NCBI GenBank assembly: GCA_036513415.1
Contig: DATBZA010000032.1
Coordinates: forward strand, 1-64,000
DNA from: 40CM-4-68-19 sp036513415
Lineage (GTDB): Bacteria; Myxococcota; Myxococcia; Myxococcales; 40CM-4-68-19
Direction of reading: 5' to 3'
Length of the DNA stretch: 64,000 bases
The notes under the pieces are model-generated. The model was not told the DNA's origin, made no database searches, and saw only the letters and a list, made by a program, of their open reading frames with translations. Both the position numbers and the translations under genes were made by a program. This document shows positions 25,572-33,853 of this stretch, piece after piece; the stretch's first letter is position 1, and each line of letters begins with the position of its first letter.

Positions 25572-25644
25572 TTCTCGAACCAACAGAAAAACACGCTCGA
25601 GCGCCTCGACAGCGGACGGGCGCGGTGATAGCGTTCTCTTGCAA

Positions 25645-26202
25645 ATGAGAAGCCAGAGCGTCAGGGCCGTCTTGGGTGTGCTCGTGCTGGCCCTGGTCTG
25701 GGGATGCGGGAATTCCGCAAACCCGCCTGTATCCTCCATTTCCATACCTGACGTTCCTGACCTGTCCTTGCAGGTGGTGGCGTTTGCCCGCCTGTCCGAG
25801 GGGCAGGTTGTCGCGCGCGGGACCGCGGCGCGCCTCGACTACCGCCGCAGCGGCGGCCGGCTTGTGGCCTCTCGCGCCACCGCCGACGTCCAGCCGTTGC
25901 CGGGTAGCAGCCTGGCAGCCTTCGGCACGCTCCGGTTCGTCGCCCAGGACGCCGCGGGGGAGGTTCCCAATCGGCGGGGTACCGCTTCTGGAGGTGTCCG
26001 GCTCGATGCAGCGCGGGGGGACACGGCGCTGACGGAACGCGTTGAGTACGACGGCGATGTTCTGCGCGGCAACGCTCCGGTGGCGGCGCACGGGCCGGGC
26101 TATCGGGTGAACGGGAACGGCTTGTTTGCACGCGTCGACGGCTCCGCCATCCAGCTCACCTCCGGCGTCGAGGGTCAGCTCGAGATGGAGGCTCCGCGAT
26201 GA
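25645..26202 (+). CDS. lptC: LPS export protein LptC
   Basis: This 185-residue protein has an N-terminal hydrophobic anchor ending in VWGCGNS, which reads as a possible lipobox, so it may be lipid-anchored rather than held by a plain helix. The rest is a beta-jellyroll LptC domain, weakly conserved but supported by the position directly before lptA and lptB. It receives LPS from the LptB2FG transporter and passes it to LptA. No strong ribosome site is visible; ATG 25645 gives a complete signal. Confidence 0.82.
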   Translation: MRSQSVRAVLGVLVLALVWGCGNSANPPVSSISIPDVPDLSLQVVAFARLSEGQVVARGTAARLDYRRSGGRLVASRATADVQPLPGSSLAAFGTLRFVAQDAAGEVPNRRGTASGGVRLDAARGDTALTERVEYDGDVLRGNAPVAAHGPGYRVNGNGLFARVDGSAIQLTSGVEGQLEMEAPR

Positions 26203-27125
26203 TCGGCTTTGGCCTCCAATTTACCCTCCTGGTGGCCGCCGCGGCGCTTCCCGCTGGTCCGCTCGACTTCAAGGCCCGGAACATGCGGATCGAGCCGCAG
26301 GAGCGTCGCGTCGTGCTGCAGGGCGACGTGCAGCTCTCGCGCGGGGACCTCAACGTGACCGGCCAGCATGCCGTGGCGGAGTACGGGAGGGATCAGCCTG
26401 CGACTGCGCAGAAACCCCGGGGGCGGGGCCAGTCCACCCATCCGGAAGCCGGCCTGGGCGGCCAGACCGTCCAGCGGTTCACCGTGCGGGGCAATGTGCA
26501 CGTGCAACGCGGCTCGCGGACGGCGAACGGCGAGGAGGGCGTAGTCGACGTGCCCGGGCAGACCTTGGTGCTCACCGGGACGCCGGACGCGCCGCCGGTG
26601 GTTCGCGACGGTTCCGAGGTCCTGTCCGGCGAGCGGATCCTGCTGCGCCTCGATAGCGAGGACGTGGACGTCATCCGGCCCAGGCTAGTGCTCAAGCGTT
26701 CGCTGGCCGAGGACGGTCAGGCGAAGCCCACGCCGGTGAGGGTCGAGGCGGACCACCTGGTCCTGCTGCAGGCGAGGCGCCTCGCCCGCTTCACCGACGA
26801 CGTGGTGGTGCGCCGCGGCGACGCGGTGGTGCGCAGCCCCCGGATGGAGGCGCGCTACGATCCCGACGGTCAGCTCACCCGGCTCGAGCTCCGAGGCGGC
26901 GTCGACGTGCGCCAGGGCGAGCGCCGCGCCACCGGCGAGACCGCCGATTACGACGCGCAGGCCCGCACGCTGGTGCTGCTGGGAGATCCCAAGCTCTACG
27001 ATCAGGGCGACGTGCTCAGCGGGGACCGCATCGATCTCGGCCTCGACTCCAAGGAAGTGCGTGTCGAACGGGCTCGAGGCCGGCTGCGGCCCGAGGCGCA
27101 CAAGGGCGAACGGGGCGCGCCATGA
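26199..27125 (+). CDS. lptA: LptA-like LPS transport protein with two OstA regions
   Basis: LptA bridges the periplasm between LptC and the outer-membrane LptD. At 308 residues this one is nearly twice the usual size and shows two OstA-like beta-jellyroll parts. The first (about 20-155) has LDFKARNMRIEPQERRVVLQ and VRGNVHVQRGSRTANGEE. The second (about 178-295) has VRVEADHLVLLQARRLARFT, VVVRRGDAVVRS and RRATGETADYDAQARTLVL. A short signal peptide ends near ALPAG. ATGA overlaps join it to both lptC and lptB. Confidence 0.87.
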   Translation: MIGFGLQFTLLVAAAALPAGPLDFKARNMRIEPQERRVVLQGDVQLSRGDLNVTGQHAVAEYGRDQPATAQKPRGRGQSTHPEAGLGGQTVQRFTVRGNVHVQRGSRTANGEEGVVDVPGQTLVLTGTPDAPPVVRDGSEVLSGERILLRLDSEDVDVIRPRLVLKRSLAEDGQAKPTPVRVEADHLVLLQARRLARFTDDVVVRRGDAVVRSPRMEARYDPDGQLTRLELRGGVDVRQGERRATGETADYDAQARTLVLLGDPKLYDQGDVLSGDRIDLGLDSKEVRVERARGRLRPEAHKGERGAP

Positions 27126-27847
27126 CCGCGCTCCACGCCAAGGGCCTGAGCAAGAGCTTCCGCGGCCGCCGCGTCGTCGACGACGTCTCTTTCTCCGTCG
27201 AGCCGGGCGAGGTAGTCGGGTTGCTCGGTCCGAACGGCGCCGGCAAGACCACCAGCTTCCATTGCGTGGTGGGCCTGTTGGTGCCGGACTCCGGCGCCGT
27301 CCAGCTGGGAGACCGCGATCTGTCGGGCCTCCCCCTGCACGAGCGGGCGCGGATGGGGATCGGCTACCTGCCGCAGGAGCCCTCGATCTTCCGCAAGCTG
27401 ACCGTGCGCCAGAACTTCCTCCTCGTGCTCGAGGGGTTCGGTCTTCCCCGCGCGGAGCAGGAAGCCAAGGTCGACGAGCTGCTCACCGAATTCGACCTGC
27501 TGCGCGTCGCCGACGCGCGCGGCGAGACGCTCTCCGGCGGCGAGCGGCGCAGGGCGGAGGTGGCGCGCTCGCTGCTAGCCGAGCCGGCGTTCATGCTCTT
27601 CGACGAGCCCTTTGCGGGCGTCGATCCGATCGCGGTGCACGACCTGCAGCGGCTGATCCACAAGCTGCGCGAGAGGGGCCTCGGTATCCTCATCACCGAT
27701 CATGCGGTGCGCGAGACTCTGGGCATCTGCGATCGGGCGGTGCTGCTGGTGGACGGAAAGCTTCTGGAGTCAGGGACACCGGCGGAAATCGCCGCATCGG
27801 AGCGCGCCCGCGCCGTGTACCTCGGCGAGCGCTTCAGGCTAGAGTAA
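27122..27847 (+). CDS. lptB: LPS export ABC transporter ATPase LptB
   Basis: This is the cytoplasmic ATPase that powers LPS extraction. The 241-residue protein has Walker A GPNGAGKTT, Q-loop YLPQEPSIFRKLTV (a phrase typical of LptB), signature LSGGERRRAEVARSL, Walker B FMLFDEPFAGVDPIAV and switch His in TDHAVRETL. The LptF/LptG permeases are not in the window. It ends 13 bp before rpoN, so rpoN may be read from the same transcript, as in many proteobacteria. Confidence 0.96.
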   Translation: MTALHAKGLSKSFRGRRVVDDVSFSVEPGEVVGLLGPNGAGKTTSFHCVVGLLVPDSGAVQLGDRDLSGLPLHERARMGIGYLPQEPSIFRKLTVRQNFLLVLEGFGLPRAEQEAKVDELLTEFDLLRVADARGETLSGGERRRAEVARSLLAEPAFMLFDEPFAGVDPIAVHDLQRLIHKLRERGLGILITDHAVRETLGICDRAVLLVDGKLLESGTPAEIAASERARAVYLGERFRLE

Positions 27848-27860
27848 GGAGGGGGACGGG

Positions 27861-29522
27861 ATGGCGTTGGAGCTCAAGCAGAGTTTGAGGCTGTCGCAGC
27901 AGCTGGTGATGACGCCCCAGCTGCAGCAGGCGATCAAGCTCCTGCAGCTGTCCCGCCTGGAGCTGGTCGATCTCATCCGCTCCGAGATGGAGCAGAACCC
28001 GCTCTTGGAGGAGCCGCAGGACGGCGCCGAGGCGGAGCTGAACGAGGCCCCGGCGGAGCTGGTCTCCACGCTGAGCGAGAGCATCGAGGCGAGCGAGCTC
28101 GCCGCGCCCACCCCCGAAGTGGCCCAGCCGGATCTGCAGGCGCGCGCCGAGGGCGACGTCAAGCGCGAGGACATCGACTGGGAGCGGTACCTCGACAACT
28201 ACCAGACGCAGCACACGGCGCCGTCGGGAGGGGGCTTCAATTCCGAGGATCTCCCCTCGATCGAGAGCACGCTCACGAGGACGCAGGGCCTGACCGAGCG
28301 CCTGATGGAGCAGCTCCGCATGGCCGGGCTCTCGCAGCAAGAGGAGCACATCGGGGCGTTGATCATCGGCAACCTGAACCGGGACGGGTACCTGGTCCTG
28401 GACCCGGACCTGCCACCCCCCGTGGCCGCTGTCGACCCCGGGCCGGTGGATCCCGACAAGCCGGTCGAAGTGCCGGCGGTCGCGCCCGAGGCGCTGGAAG
28501 CGCTGCGGCGCGAGCAGGAAGCGAAGAAGCCAAAGTCCGAGGCCGATCCGCTGATTCCGCTGGCGCTGGAAGCGGGCGTGTCGGCGGTCATCGCGGAGAA
28601 GGTGTTGAAGCGGATCCAGCGCTTCGACCCGATCGGGTGCGCCGCGCGCGACCTGCGCGAGTGCCTGCTGATCCAGGCCCGGCACTACACCACCGAGGGC
28701 GAGGGCAAGGACGATCCCGATGCCGAGCTGCTCCCTTCCATCATCCGCAAACACCTCAAGGCCGTCGAGTCGAAGAAGTACCAGGCGATCGCCCGCGACC
28801 TGGAGGTCTCCCTCGACGAGGTGGTCGCGGCCATAAAGCTGCTCTCCCGCCTCGACCCGAAGCCCGGGCGGAACTACTCCGGCGAGGAGCCCCAGTACAT
28901 CACGCCCGACGTCTACATCCACAAGGTCGGCGACCAGTACGTCACGGTGCTGAACGACGACGGCCTCTCCAAGCTCCGCATCTCCCAGCACTACCGGAAT
29001 GCGCTGAAGAACGGGGCGAGCGCGCAGAGCAAGGAGTACATCCAGGAGAAGCTGCGCTCCGCGGTGTGGCTGATCCGCTCCATCCACCAGCGCCAGCGCA
29101 CCATCGTGAAGGTCACCGACTCGATCATCAAGTTCCAGCGCGACTTCCTCGACAAGGGGATCGCGCACCTCAGGCCGCTCATCCTGCGCGACGTGGCCGA
29201 GGACATCGGGATGCACGAGAGCACGGTCTCGCGCGTGACCACCAACAAGTACGTGCACACGCCGCAGGGCATCTACGAGCTGAAGTTCTTCTTCAACTCC
29301 TCGATCGCTCGCGCCAACGGCGGCGACGACATCGCCTCCGAGGCGGTCAAGAACCAGATCCGCCAGATCGTCTCGGCGGAGCCGGGGGACAAGCCGTACA
29401 GCGATCAGAAGATCGTGGAAGTGCTCCGGTCGCAGAACGTCGACATCGCGCGGCGCACCGTCGCGAAATACAGGGAGGTGCTCGGGATCCTGCCGTCCAG
29501 CAAGCGCAAGCGGTTCTTCTAG
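27861..29522 (+). CDS. rpoN: RNA polymerase sigma-54 factor
   Basis: Sigma-54 directs polymerase to -24/-12 promoters and requires AAA+ activators. The 553-residue product has N-terminal region I, Gln/Leu-rich (LKQSLRLSQQLVMTPQLQQA), an acidic region II with Pro-rich insert (about 175-215), the core-binding region, a helix-turn-helix (DIGMHESTVSRVTTNKY) and the C-terminal RpoN box ARRTVAKYREVLGI near residue 533. It is followed by hpf and ptsN, the usual nitrogen-PTS neighbourhood. The stop is TAGCCGCGGCCGCC, which resembles the start of the hairpin repeat. Confidence 0.97.
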   Translation: MALELKQSLRLSQQLVMTPQLQQAIKLLQLSRLELVDLIRSEMEQNPLLEEPQDGAEAELNEAPAELVSTLSESIEASELAAPTPEVAQPDLQARAEGDVKREDIDWERYLDNYQTQHTAPSGGGFNSEDLPSIESTLTRTQGLTERLMEQLRMAGLSQQEEHIGALIIGNLNRDGYLVLDPDLPPPVAAVDPGPVDPDKPVEVPAVAPEALEALRREQEAKKPKSEADPLIPLALEAGVSAVIAEKVLKRIQRFDPIGCAARDLRECLLIQARHYTTEGEGKDDPDAELLPSIIRKHLKAVESKKYQAIARDLEVSLDEVVAAIKLLSRLDPKPGRNYSGEEPQYITPDVYIHKVGDQYVTVLNDDGLSKLRISQHYRNALKNGASAQSKEYIQEKLRSAVWLIRSIHQRQRTIVKVTDSIIKFQRDFLDKGIAHLRPLILRDVAEDIGMHESTVSRVTTNKYVHTPQGIYELKFFFNSSIARANGGDDIASEAVKNQIRQIVSAEPGDKPYSDQKIVEVLRSQNVDIARRTVAKYREVLGILPSSKRKRFF

Positions 29523-29571
29523 CCGCGGCCGCCAATGAAGGGTCGTGGCTGACGCTTTAGCCTCTACTCCG
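29520..29571 (+). repeat. Weak match to the stop-codon hairpin repeat, after rpoN
   Basis: Starting on the rpoN TAG, TAGCCGCGGCCGCC and then GCTGACGCTTTAGCCTC resemble the beginning and the ACGCTTTAGC block of the family, but the middle is different and the closing GGGGCTA is missing. Listed as a possible decayed copy only. Confidence 0.3.
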
Positions 29572-29590
29572 AGGTCTTGGGGGTCACTCC

Positions 29591-30175
29591 ATGCAGGTCA
29601 ACATCACCTTCAGGAACATGTTCGCCACCGATGCACTGCGGAACCACACGCAAGACAAGCTGCGCAAGGTGGTCGACAAGTACCTGGACAAGGTGACCGA
29701 GGCCCACGTCACGCTTTCCCTGGAGCGCTACCTGCACCAGGCAGACATCAACCTGCACGCGGGACATTTTCACGTGCGCGGGAAGGACAAGTCGGAGGAC
29801 ATGTACGCGTCCATCGACACCGCGATCGACAAGATCGAGCGGCAACTCAAGAAGCACAAGGAGCGGCTGAAGAACCACCGCCCCGCCCACATCCACCAGA
29901 CCGGTCCGGTGCGCGTGCGCTACGAGGTCTTCTCCGCCAGGGATGACCTCGACGGCATCCAGGCCGAGGTGATCCGCACCGACGAGTTCCTTGCCAAGCC
30001 CATGAGCGTCGAGGAGGCCCTGGTGCAGATGGACCTGCTCAACAACGACTTCCTCGTTTTCACCCGGCCGGAGAGCTCGGAGGTCAACGTGATCTACCGG
30101 CGCAGGGACGGCAACTTCGGGCTGATCGCGCCGGAGGGCGAAAGCGTCCTCCGGCAGCAAGCGGCCGCGAAGTGA
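29591..30175 (+). CDS. hpf: Ribosome hibernation promoting factor, long form
   Basis: The N-terminal HPF/YfiA domain (about 1-100) binds the 30S decoding centre in resting cells. The C-terminal dimerisation domain (about 128-185, with MSVEEALVQMDLLNNDFLVF and VIYRRRDGNFGLI) marks the long form that joins two 70S ribosomes into 100S particles without RMF. Length 194 residues, normal for this class. It sits between rpoN and ptsN, as in many proteobacteria. Confidence 0.95.
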   Translation: MQVNITFRNMFATDALRNHTQDKLRKVVDKYLDKVTEAHVTLSLERYLHQADINLHAGHFHVRGKDKSEDMYASIDTAIDKIERQLKKHKERLKNHRPAHIHQTGPVRVRYEVFSARDDLDGIQAEVIRTDEFLAKPMSVEEALVQMDLLNNDFLVFTRPESSEVNVIYRRRDGNFGLIAPEGESVLRQQAAAK

Positions 30176-30192
30176 AGTAAGCTCGGTTTCCG

Positions 30193-30654
30193 ATGCGCAT
30201 CGCCGAGTTCCTGCGCGAGGACCTGGTCTCCCCCGACCTTGCCGCGTCGGACAAGGCGGGTGTGCTCGCCGAGCTGTGCGCTCGCCTCGCCCGGGCTTAT
30301 CCATCGTTTTCCGCGCAGCAGCTCACCGACACGCTGCTCGAGCGGGAGAAGCTCGGCTCCACCGGGATCGGCGAGGGCGTAGCGATCCCCCACGGCAAGC
30401 TCCCTGGGCTCCCTGGGCTCCTCGCCGCGTTCGGCCGCAAACGCGCCGGGGTGGACTTCGCCGCCATCGACGGAAAGCCGACCCACCTCTTCTTCATTCT
30501 TTTCGCGCCGGACAACTCCGCGGGCCTGCACCTCAAGGCGCTGGCGCGGATCTCCCGCCTGTTCAAGCAGCCGCAGTTCCGGCAGGCGATCCTGAATGCA
30601 GAGGGGGCGCCCGGGATCTTCCGGCTGATCTCGGAAGAGGACGCGAAATACTAG
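30193..30654 (+). CDS. ptsN: Nitrogen-PTS EIIA protein
   Basis: The 153-residue EIIA-Ntr phosphocarrier has the phosphorylated His in GEGVAIPHGK (near residue 65), preceded by LLEREKLGSTGIG. It regulates rather than transports sugar. It starts 17 bp after hpf and precedes hprK, so a PTS-like phosphorelay is implied, but no ptsP or HPr gene lies in the window. Its TAG stop is the first triplet of repeat copy R3. Confidence 0.94.
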   Translation: MRIAEFLREDLVSPDLAASDKAGVLAELCARLARAYPSFSAQQLTDTLLEREKLGSTGIGEGVAIPHGKLPGLPGLLAAFGRKRAGVDFAAIDGKPTHLFFILFAPDNSAGLHLKALARISRLFKQPQFRQAILNAEGAPGIFRLISEEDAKY

Positions 30655-30740
30655 CCCGGCGCCGCAGCAAACTCAGGGGCTACGCTTTAGCGCGAGCCAA
30701 CTCCCGGCGCCGCAGTAAACTCAGGGGCTACGCCTGAACG
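30652..30740 (+). repeat. Stop-codon hairpin repeat, copy R3 (two units)
   Basis: It begins on the ptsN TAG: TAGCCC (30652-30657) can pair with GGGCTA (30677-30682). The inner stem of R1 and R4 is largely lost. The block ACTCAGGGGCTACGC occurs twice about 50 bp apart, with GCGAGCCAACTC between, identical to a block in R4. It fills most of the ptsN-hprK gap; 30741-30830 shows no further feature. Confidence 0.7.
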
Positions 30741-30830
30741 GTAATCGCCGCCCGGCCTATCTTCCGCTGTACCCACAGCTGTTCAGGTAGAGTAGAGGGC
30801 GGGCGCGCGCTCTGTTACGCTGGCCGACCG

Positions 30831-31796
30831 ATGGATTCGATCAAGATCGAGCAGCTCGTCAAGGACCGGGACTTCGATCTGCGTCTCGAGCTGCTCGCGG
30901 GCGAGAACGGCCTCGACCGGCGCGTGGTGAGCTCGCGCATCCAGAAGCCCGGGCTCGCGCTCAGCGGTTTCACCGAGCACATCCACAAGGACCGGCTGCA
31001 AGTCTTCGGCAACACCGAGATCAGCTATCTGGCGACGCTCCGGCATGACGAGGCGCTCAAGCGCGTCCGCAACCTCTTCCAGCTCCCCATCGCATGCCTG
31101 GTGGTGACCAAGAACCTGCCGGTGGAGGACTGGATCAAGCGCGAGGCCACCGACGCGCGCGTGCCGCTCTTGCGCAGCAGCCACCTCTCCTCCGCCTTCA
31201 TCGACAACGTCGAGCAGTTCCTGCAGGAGGCGCTCACCGCCAGCACCTCGGTCCACGGGGTGTTGATCGACGTGATCGGCGTGGGCGTGCTCATCCTGGG
31301 CAAGAGCGGCATCGGCAAGAGCGAGCTGGCGCTGGATCTGGTGACGCGCGGCCACCGCCTGGTCGCCGACGACATCGTCGACCTCAAGCGCAGGCAGGGC
31401 GGCTCCGTCTACGGCAGCGGCTCCGAGATCATCAAGCATCACATGGAGATCCGCGGCATCGGCATCATCAACATCAAAGACCTCTTCGGCGTCTCCGCCG
31501 TGCGGGAGCGGAAGAAGGTGGAGATGGTGGTGGAGCTGGTGGAGTGGGACGACAAGGTCGAGTACGACCGGCTCGGCGTCGAAGAGCAGAAGTACACGAT
31601 GCTCGACGTCGAGGTCCCGCTGCTCGTCGTTCCGGTCCGGCCCGGCCGCAACCTGACCACCATCGTCGAGGTGGCGGCGCGCAACCACCTGCTCAAGCTG
31701 CAGGGGCACCATTCCGCCAAGGAGTTCCAGGAGAAGCTCTCGCGCGAGATCGCGCAGGCGACGCTCACGCGCGGGATCGGCGACGAGGTCGAGTAG
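30831..31796 (+). CDS. hprK: HPr kinase/phosphorylase
   Basis: HprK phosphorylates HPr, or a paralogue, on serine and reverses it with phosphate. The 321-residue product has an N-terminal DRTGG-like domain, the Walker A loop GKSGIGKSELALDL (about 156-169), the catalytic ADDIVDL and the family signature MEIRGIGIINIKDLFG. In proteobacteria lacking carbon PTS uptake it usually controls the regulatory PTS. No ribosome site is clear. rapZ starts on the last base of the stop codon. Confidence 0.95.
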   Translation: MDSIKIEQLVKDRDFDLRLELLAGENGLDRRVVSSRIQKPGLALSGFTEHIHKDRLQVFGNTEISYLATLRHDEALKRVRNLFQLPIACLVVTKNLPVEDWIKREATDARVPLLRSSHLSSAFIDNVEQFLQEALTASTSVHGVLIDVIGVGVLILGKSGIGKSELALDLVTRGHRLVADDIVDLKRRQGGSVYGSGSEIIKHHMEIRGIGIINIKDLFGVSAVRERKKVEMVVELVEWDDKVEYDRLGVEEQKYTMLDVEVPLLVVPVRPGRNLTTIVEVAARNHLLKLQGHHSAKEFQEKLSREIAQATLTRGIGDEVE

Positions 31797-32707
31797 TGGC
31801 AGAGTCCCCGGAGAACGATCCGCCCAAGCGCGGCGCGGACACGCACCGCATCGTGGTGGTGACCGGGTTGTCCGGGGCGGGGAAATCCACCGCCACCAAG
31901 GCGCTGGAGGACCTCGGGTTCTTCTGCATCGACAACCTGCCGGTGATGCTGCTGCCGAAGCTGCTGGAGCTGGTCAGCCACGGGACCAGCGACGAGGTGC
32001 AGCGGCTCGCCATCGTGGTCGACGCGCGAGAGGGGCGGTTCCTCGATTCCACCCCGGCTGCCCTGGAGGAGGTCCGGCGCGAGGGCCACCAGCTGGAGGT
32101 GGTGTTCTTCGACTGCGCCGACGACGCGCTGATGCGAAGGTTCTCGGAGACGCGGCGGCGGCACCCCCTCAGCCCCGAGGGGAGCGTGCAGGAAGGAATC
32201 GCCCTGGAACGCGGCATGCTCACGCAGCTCCGCGCCCTCGCCGATCAGATCGTCGACACCACGCGCATGAACGTCCACGAGCTGCGCGACGTCATCACCG
32301 CGAAGTTCGGCGGTCCGGGACAGGACGACAAGCTCAACCTGACCCTGCTCAGCTTCGGGTTCCGCAACGGAATCCCGCCCGCGAGCGATCTGGTGTTCGA
32401 CGTCCGTTTCCTCCCCAACCCGTACTTCGTCGAGGGCCTCAAGCCCCATCCCGGCACCGACCCGAGGGTCGCGGCCTGGGTGCTGGAGCGGATGCAGACG
32501 CAGGAGTTCCTGGCGCGGCTGGAGTCCCTGCTGCAGTTCCTGATTCCGCAGTATCGGGCCGAGGGAAAGAGCTATCTCACGGTCAGCATCGGTTGCACCG
32601 GTGGCCGGCACCGCAGCGTGGCGCTGGCGGAGGAGCTGGGGCGCAGGCTGACCGAGAAGCAGCGCGCCAACGTGAAGATCACGCACCGCGACGTCACAAA
32701 GGCTTGA
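31796..32707 (+). CDS. rapZ: RNase adapter protein RapZ
   Basis: This 303-residue P-loop protein has Walker A VTGLSGAGKSTATKAL, FFCIDNLP and a C-terminal domain with FGFRNGIPPASDLVFDVRFLPNP and CTGGRHRSVALAEEL. In enterobacteria RapZ senses glucosamine-6-phosphate and guides sRNA GlmZ to RNase E, tuning glmS; whether that holds here is unknown, but glmS is encoded in this window. GTG start sharing one base with hprK's stop. Its end overlaps the convergent GspE_N gene by 14 bp. Confidence 0.94.
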   Translation: MAESPENDPPKRGADTHRIVVVTGLSGAGKSTATKALEDLGFFCIDNLPVMLLPKLLELVSHGTSDEVQRLAIVVDAREGRFLDSTPAALEEVRREGHQLEVVFFDCADDALMRRFSETRRRHPLSPEGSVQEGIALERGMLTQLRALADQIVDTTRMNVHELRDVITAKFGGPGQDDKLNLTLLSFGFRNGIPPASDLVFDVRFLPNPYFVEGLKPHPGTDPRVAAWVLERMQTQEFLARLESLLQFLIPQYRAEGKSYLTVSIGCTGGRHRSVALAEELGRRLTEKQRANVKITHRDVTKA

Positions 32708-33560
32708 CCGGCCCCGTCGGCGGCTTGCGCTTCTTCATCTCTTCGCGCGTGAACACGCCCTTATCCACGCACAGCTCCGCGAGCGTACGCAGCACCAGCG
32801 CGCCCTTTTCCAGCGCCGACCGCAGCGCTTCCAGCGTTGAGATGTCACCCTCGGCCAGATCGTCCGTCTCGATCGGACCCGGCTGGGTGGCCGTCGTGAA
32901 GAGCTGTTCGAACCGGAGCGGTCCCGTGGTGGGGCTGCTCTTGCGGACCTGCGAGGGGACGTTCGCCGGGACCTCGACTCCAAGCTCCTTCGCGATCCGC
33001 GAGAGCGGGCTCTCCCCGATGTCGTCGGCGACGTTCAGCACTTCGAAGGCTTCGTCGCCGTTGCCCTCGATCTCGATGGCGGCCAGCTTGTCGTTCTGGA
33101 CCGGCTCGGGCTGGGTGCTTCCCGCGCCAGGGGCCGCATAGAGCGTCCGCACCGCGCGGAGGATCTCGGTCGGGCCGGCGACCGCGGGCCGCACGCGCTT
33201 CTGCGCCTTGCGGCGGACGAGCCCGATCGCATCCTCGTCGGTGGGGTCGGCCATCGCCAGCCAGAGCAGCTCGCCGTTCTCGCGCAGGGCGACGGGAAGG
33301 ACGAATTTGTCCGCGCAAGTGCGTGCATCCAGCAGCGCCAGCGCCGGCCCTTCCGGAGGCGTCATCGCCAGGTCGATGCGGGGGAGCCCGAGCTCCACCG
33401 AGACGGCGCGCGCCACCGTCGCTTCGGTGGCGTAGCCCATCTCGGCGACCTGCTGCACGACGTGGCCGCCCGCAGGAGAGCGGGAGCGGCTCATCACCGC
33501 GTCGTGCTGGCGCTCGTCGAGGACCTGGATCTTGACGAGCAGGTCGATGATCGACGCCAA
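32694..33560 (-). CDS. Stand-alone GspE/MshE N-terminal domain protein
   Basis: The 288-residue protein carries a type II secretion/type IV pilus ATPase N-terminal domain: an N-terminal helix bundle, then VARAVSVELGLPRIDLAMTP and FVLPVALRENGELLWLAMADP (about 50-110), without any ATPase domain. MshE-type versions of this domain bind cyclic di-GMP. The C-terminal half is acidic and unrecognised. It may regulate motility or secretion. TTG start preceded by GGAGGGACGC. Confidence 0.72.
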   Translation of the reverse strand: MASIIDLLVKIQVLDERQHDAVMSRSRSPAGGHVVQQVAEMGYATEATVARAVSVELGLPRIDLAMTPPEGPALALLDARTCADKFVLPVALRENGELLWLAMADPTDEDAIGLVRRKAQKRVRPAVAGPTEILRAVRTLYAAPGAGSTQPEPVQNDKLAAIEIEGNGDEAFEVLNVADDIGESPLSRIAKELGVEVPANVPSQVRKSSPTTGPLRFEQLFTTATQPGPIETDDLAEGDISTLEALRSALEKGALVLRTLAELCVDKGVFTREEMKKRKPPTGPVKPL

Positions 33561-33671
33561 GCGTCCCTCCCACGAAGACGATAACGCTCATCCTGGACGC
33601 TGGCGACTTCCGCGCCGGGAAAGCGACGAGGTGGGAGGTTCGAGCACAGCCCCCAAAGGCTTCATCCTTCC

Positions 33672-33845
33672 CTTCAACCGCAGAGCGCACAGAGCGCGCA
33701 GAGATTTTTGGGGGGGGTGATCATGGTGCCCCGTGCCCCCGGAGGTGCCCCGAACGTTCGGGGTGGCTCCACACCAACCCAACAAAGGCCTTCAGACGAC
33801 GTATCCACCTCTGCGCGCTCCGCGCGCTCTGTGGTTGATCTGAAG
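33672..33845 (-). mobile_element. Inverted-repeat element M2 (174 bp, no gene)
   Basis: The ends are inverted copies made of the GAGCGCGCA-type tandem units found in M1 (CTTC..AACCGCAGAGCGC at the left, its counterpart ending CTGAAG at 33845). Read on the minus strand the core (GAGGTGGATACGTCGTCT, then GGGTTGGTG) matches the cores of M3 and M4. It starts 8 bp beyond the purF stop, in the same direction as purF. Coding capacity is nil; it looks like a short non-autonomous element. Confidence 0.65.
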
Positions 33846-33853
33846 CGCCGGGC

